A stretch of 64,000 bases of DNA from Gilvimarinus japonicus. GTDB lineage: Bacteria; Pseudomonadota; Gammaproteobacteria; Pseudomonadales; Cellvibrionaceae. The stretch covers positions 3,100,001-3,164,000 of the forward strand of contig NZ_AP031500.1 in assembly GCF_042847215.1 (NCBI RefSeq), written 5' to 3'. Positions 61,283 to 64,000 of the stretch are shown here, piece by piece. Within the stretch, counting starts at the first letter, position 1, and the number at the start of each line of letters is the position of its first letter. The translations under genes were made by a program, and so were the position numbers. The notes beneath the pieces are model-generated. The model saw nothing but the letters and a program-made list of their open reading frames with translations, was not told the origin of the DNA and did no database searches.

Positions 61283-63871
61283 ATGGCCGATCTAGACCAT
61301 CGCTTCCGTCACCGTCTATCAGGTAGCATAAAGTTGACCACTATAAAGGAAGCTACACTTTCCTTACTGGCGCTTACGGTGCTGAGCCAAAGCTCGGCGG
61401 TGGCCGATAGCTATCAGTCCGGCACAGAGCACGATGCAAGATACGGGCGCATTGATTGGGTACCCCGCGAGCAGCTACCGGAAGAAGAGCGCGCAAATCT
61501 GCCGGCCGGCTGTTGCGGTGCCTACGTTAGCCCTTATCGTGCCGATCCAGACGCGACCGCTATTGATCAGACCAACATCGAAGCCGATGCCGATAAAACT
61601 TCCGCCAGTGGCGGGCAAACCATCACCCTTGAAGGTAATGTCGAGCTGCGTCAAGGCTCGCGCATGCTGCGCACTCAGCGAGCGGAGCTAAACAATACCA
61701 GCGGCGAGCTGATCTTGAATGAAGGCGTCACGATCCGCGAAGATGGCTTACTGATCTTGGCCGACAACGCAAAAATGCAACGCGATAGCGGCGATGCCAG
61801 CATTGATAACGCCGAGTTTGTGCTCCATGAGTCCCGTTTGCACGGCCGCGCTGGCAAGCTTGAGAAGTTTGGCGATCGCTTGCTACGCTTAACCGACGGC
61901 AGCTTTACCACCTGCGAACCAAACCACGAGTTTTGGCGTATGGAAGCCTCTGAGGTGGAAATACACACAGACGATAGCTACGGCACCGCTAAACACGCAC
62001 GCCTGCTGATTAAAGACATCCCCGTCTTTTATATGCCTTACATGGCGTTCCCCATCGGCGACGAGCGTAAAAGCGGGTTGTTATTTCCATCGCTCGGTAC
62101 AAGCTCGCGCAACGGGCTTGAGTTTGCCCAACCCGTTTACTGGAATATTGCACCGCAAATGGATGCCACCATAACGCCGCGCTTTATGGAAGAGCGCGGC
62201 ACCCTTTGGGACGGCACCTTGCGGCATTTATCATCGTACTTTTCCACCCAAATATCAGGCGGATTCTTAGCCAGTGATGACGGTGGCTACGACAAGCGCG
62301 CCGAAAACGACATTGCCTCAGGCGAGAAAACACCCGAGGAAGCATACCCACACTTGGGGCAGGACCGCTGGCTAATCAACCTGGACCAAACCGGGGGCAA
62401 ACGCAGCCGCTTTAAAACCCGTATCGACTACACCGACATCAGCGACGTCGATTACCTACGGGACATTACCAGCAGTGATATTGACGTTTCCCGGCAATCG
62501 CGCATCAGCAAGTTTGGCGAAATCAGTTATAACGGCGAGGCCTGGAAGGTTGGCGCCAATGCCGAAGAGGTGCGTTATCTCAATGAGTCAAAACAAGAGC
62601 CCTATAAACAGCTACCACATTTGTTTGCCAATGGTAGTTTTCGCTTGGGCGACTGGCAGATCGACCTCGACAATCAATTCACCCGCTTTGATATCACCGA
62701 GTACTATGCCCGCGATACTGACCGCTTGGTGGTGGGCGACCGCTTTAGCAGCGATTACGGCCTAACCTGGGACAAACGCTGGCAGTGGGGCTTTTTCCGG
62801 CCGCGAATGGGCGTTAAAACCCTGAGCTACCAACTGGAGCAAGCCGATTACAACCCAAACGGCCAGATGCCAGATGACACCATTTATAGCGACTCTCCCT
62901 CCCTCGTCGTGCCGCAAGGCAGCGTCGACATGGGCATGTTTTTCGAGCGCTTTGGCAGCCTCGGTGGCACCGAATTTATCCAAACCCTAGAGCCGCGCTT
63001 GTTTTACTTTTATAGCGATTACGAAGATCACTCTGAGATCTACTCCCCCCTAAACGACAGCAATCGATACATCGACTTTGACACCAAATACGTCACTTTC
63101 GACTACAATCAGCTGTTTCGCACCACTCGGTTCTCAGGCTACGACCGTATTGATGACGCCAACCAGCTAAGCGCCGGCCTTACCAGTCGCTTTATCTCAC
63201 CGGTAACGGGCATCGAGCATCTGGAGTTAAGCGTCGGTCAGATTTACCGCTTTAGCTCGCCACGGGTCACCCTAAACCCTGAATATCAACCAGAAGAAGA
63301 AACCTACGGGCAATCTGAGTTTGCCGGCCGTATTGCCGCTCGCGCAGGCGACTACCTACAAGTCAGCGGTGATGTCCTGTACGATCAACACAAAGATGAG
63401 GTCTCTAACGCGAGCGCCACTATCGAGTACGCCGACGATTCAGACCGCCTAGTCAGCCTGACGTACACCTATAAACGCGATGTGCGCGAGCTGGATATTG
63501 ACGATGAGATCACACCCGAGCTGGGCTCAGAGCGCAACCAACTGGATATAGGCGCATTTGTTCCGGTTAGCAATAGTTGGAGTATCATTGCTCGCGCCAA
63601 CTACGATTTAACCTACGATCAGGAACTCGATACCTTTGCCGGGTTCGAATACAGCGATTGCTGCTACCGGGTGCGCCTGTTATGGCGCAAATGGCTCAAT
63701 TTTGACTACAACGACGGCAACATCCTCGATAGCGTCGAGGACGACGATTACGACGATGGCTTTTTTGTCGATATTCAGCTCAAAGGACTGGCTAGCATTA
63801 GCGAACGCGTAGGTAGCCTACTGGGCAAAACCATCTTAGGTTACGACGAGCGCGAAAAAAACTTACGATAA
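61283..63871 (+). CDS. lptD: LPS-assembly outer-membrane protein LptD
   Basis: 862 residues: signal peptide ending near SSAVA (about residue 41), periplasmic OstA/LptA-like jellyroll (about 95-245, GQTITLEGNVELRQGSRML), and a C-terminal barrel. Cysteines that normally form the essential disulfides are present: C77-C78, C211 (TTCEPNHEFW) and the adjacent pair C793-C794 (DCCYRVRLLW). It inserts LPS into the outer leaflet with LptE. surA follows 16 bp downstream, the usual lptD-surA order. The start ATG has a weak ribosome-binding site. Confidence 0.96.
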   Translation: MADLDHRFRHRLSGSIKLTTIKEATLSLLALTVLSQSSAVADSYQSGTEHDARYGRIDWVPREQLPEEERANLPAGCCGAYVSPYRADPDATAIDQTNIEADADKTSASGGQTITLEGNVELRQGSRMLRTQRAELNNTSGELILNEGVTIREDGLLILADNAKMQRDSGDASIDNAEFVLHESRLHGRAGKLEKFGDRLLRLTDGSFTTCEPNHEFWRMEASEVEIHTDDSYGTAKHARLLIKDIPVFYMPYMAFPIGDERKSGLLFPSLGTSSRNGLEFAQPVYWNIAPQMDATITPRFMEERGTLWDGTLRHLSSYFSTQISGGFLASDDGGYDKRAENDIASGEKTPEEAYPHLGQDRWLINLDQTGGKRSRFKTRIDYTDISDVDYLRDITSSDIDVSRQSRISKFGEISYNGEAWKVGANAEEVRYLNESKQEPYKQLPHLFANGSFRLGDWQIDLDNQFTRFDITEYYARDTDRLVVGDRFSSDYGLTWDKRWQWGFFRPRMGVKTLSYQLEQADYNPNGQMPDDTIYSDSPSLVVPQGSVDMGMFFERFGSLGGTEFIQTLEPRLFYFYSDYEDHSEIYSPLNDSNRYIDFDTKYVTFDYNQLFRTTRFSGYDRIDDANQLSAGLTSRFISPVTGIEHLELSVGQIYRFSSPRVTLNPEYQPEEETYGQSEFAGRIAARAGDYLQVSGDVLYDQHKDEVSNASATIEYADDSDRLVSLTYTYKRDVRELDIDDEITPELGSERNQLDIGAFVPVSNSWSIIARANYDLTYDQELDTFAGFEYSDCCYRVRLLWRKWLNFDYNDGNILDSVEDDDYDDGFFVDIQLKGLASISERVGSLLGKTILGYDEREKNLR

Positions 63872-63887
63872 ACAAACAGTGATTACT

Positions 63888-64000
63888 ATGACAAAGAAAA
63901 GCTTGGCAGCCCCCCTGCTTCATTTGATAGGCGCCCTCAGCCTTAGCATTGCCTCAAACGCAAACGCTGAGACCGAAATACTCGACCGCGTTATCGCCGT
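63888..64000 (+). CDS. surA: periplasmic chaperone/isomerase SurA, 5' part only
   Basis: The first 37 codons are visible before the window ends. Signal peptide (LLHLIGALSLSIASNANA) followed by ETEILDRVIAV, matching the conserved SurA start (LDRVVAVV). Position directly behind lptD is the standard arrangement. Confidence 0.9.
   Translation, partial: MTKKSLAAPLLHLIGALSLSIASNANAETEILDRVIA

Overview
The window looks like a chromosomal segment of a marine, polysaccharide-degrading gammaproteobacterium, probably Cellvibrionales/Alteromonadales-like. That assignment is an inference from gene content: large TonB-dependent receptors (TBDRs) with LacI-type control, a GH20 hexosaminidase, a type II secretion system, an ABC-exported rhamnose-containing glycan, and the Pseudomonas-type arrangement of amgK-murU beside lptD-surA. 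No rRNA, tRNA, CRISPR array, insertion sequence or phage gene was seen.

Region 1 (1-7.4 kb): a SYLF-domain protein cut by the left edge, a ferredoxin/FAD oxidoreductase, a LacI-family regulator, nagX and nagK (N-acetylglucosamine, GlcNAc, use), a beta-propeller protein and rdgC. Region 2 (7.5-24.9 kb): a GlcNAc/chitin-type utilisation locus with a GST-like protein, three flavin-dependent tryptophan-halogenase-family proteins, two TBDRs, a DUF6445-like putative Fe(II)/2-oxoglutarate oxygenase, a GH20 hexosaminidase and a chemoreceptor. Seven nearly identical 12-bp palindromes (GACAACGTTGTY) lie before nagK, both TBDRs, the hexosaminidase and the chemoreceptor. They look like one regulon, most simply of the LacI protein at 1743-2774. 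In the two TBDR promoters the operator overlaps a TTGACA -35 box.

Region 3 (24.9-28.6 kb): trpG-trpD-trpC and an unrecognised membrane protein. Region 4 (28.8-33.7 kb): rfbB-rfbA-rfbC-rfbD for dTDP-L-rhamnose, then two family-2 glycosyltransferases. Region 5 (33.0-52.2 kb): an unbroken 19-kb run of minus-strand genes. In transcription order these are a parvulin isomerase, gspE-F-G-H-I-J-K-L-M, a GspC/N-like protein, gspD, a small lipoprotein, an ABC glycan exporter (Wzt/Wzm type), a 1573-residue four-domain glycosyltransferase and a further glycosyltransferase. Secretion and glycan-export genes are thus joined, even overlapping at 40672-40675.

Region 6 (52.2-55.0 kb): two exported proteins of unknown function, one with a (Asp-Pro-Val)n repeat from a 9-bp tandem repeat. 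Region 7 (55.3-64.0 kb): rpe, an acyltransferase-3 protein, an LTA-synthase-like sulfatase-fold membrane protein, amgK-murU (cell-wall sugar recycling), lptD and the start of surA.

Start codons were chosen from Shine-Dalgarno spacing and family N-termini. Functions rest on motifs read by eye; no database search was run.
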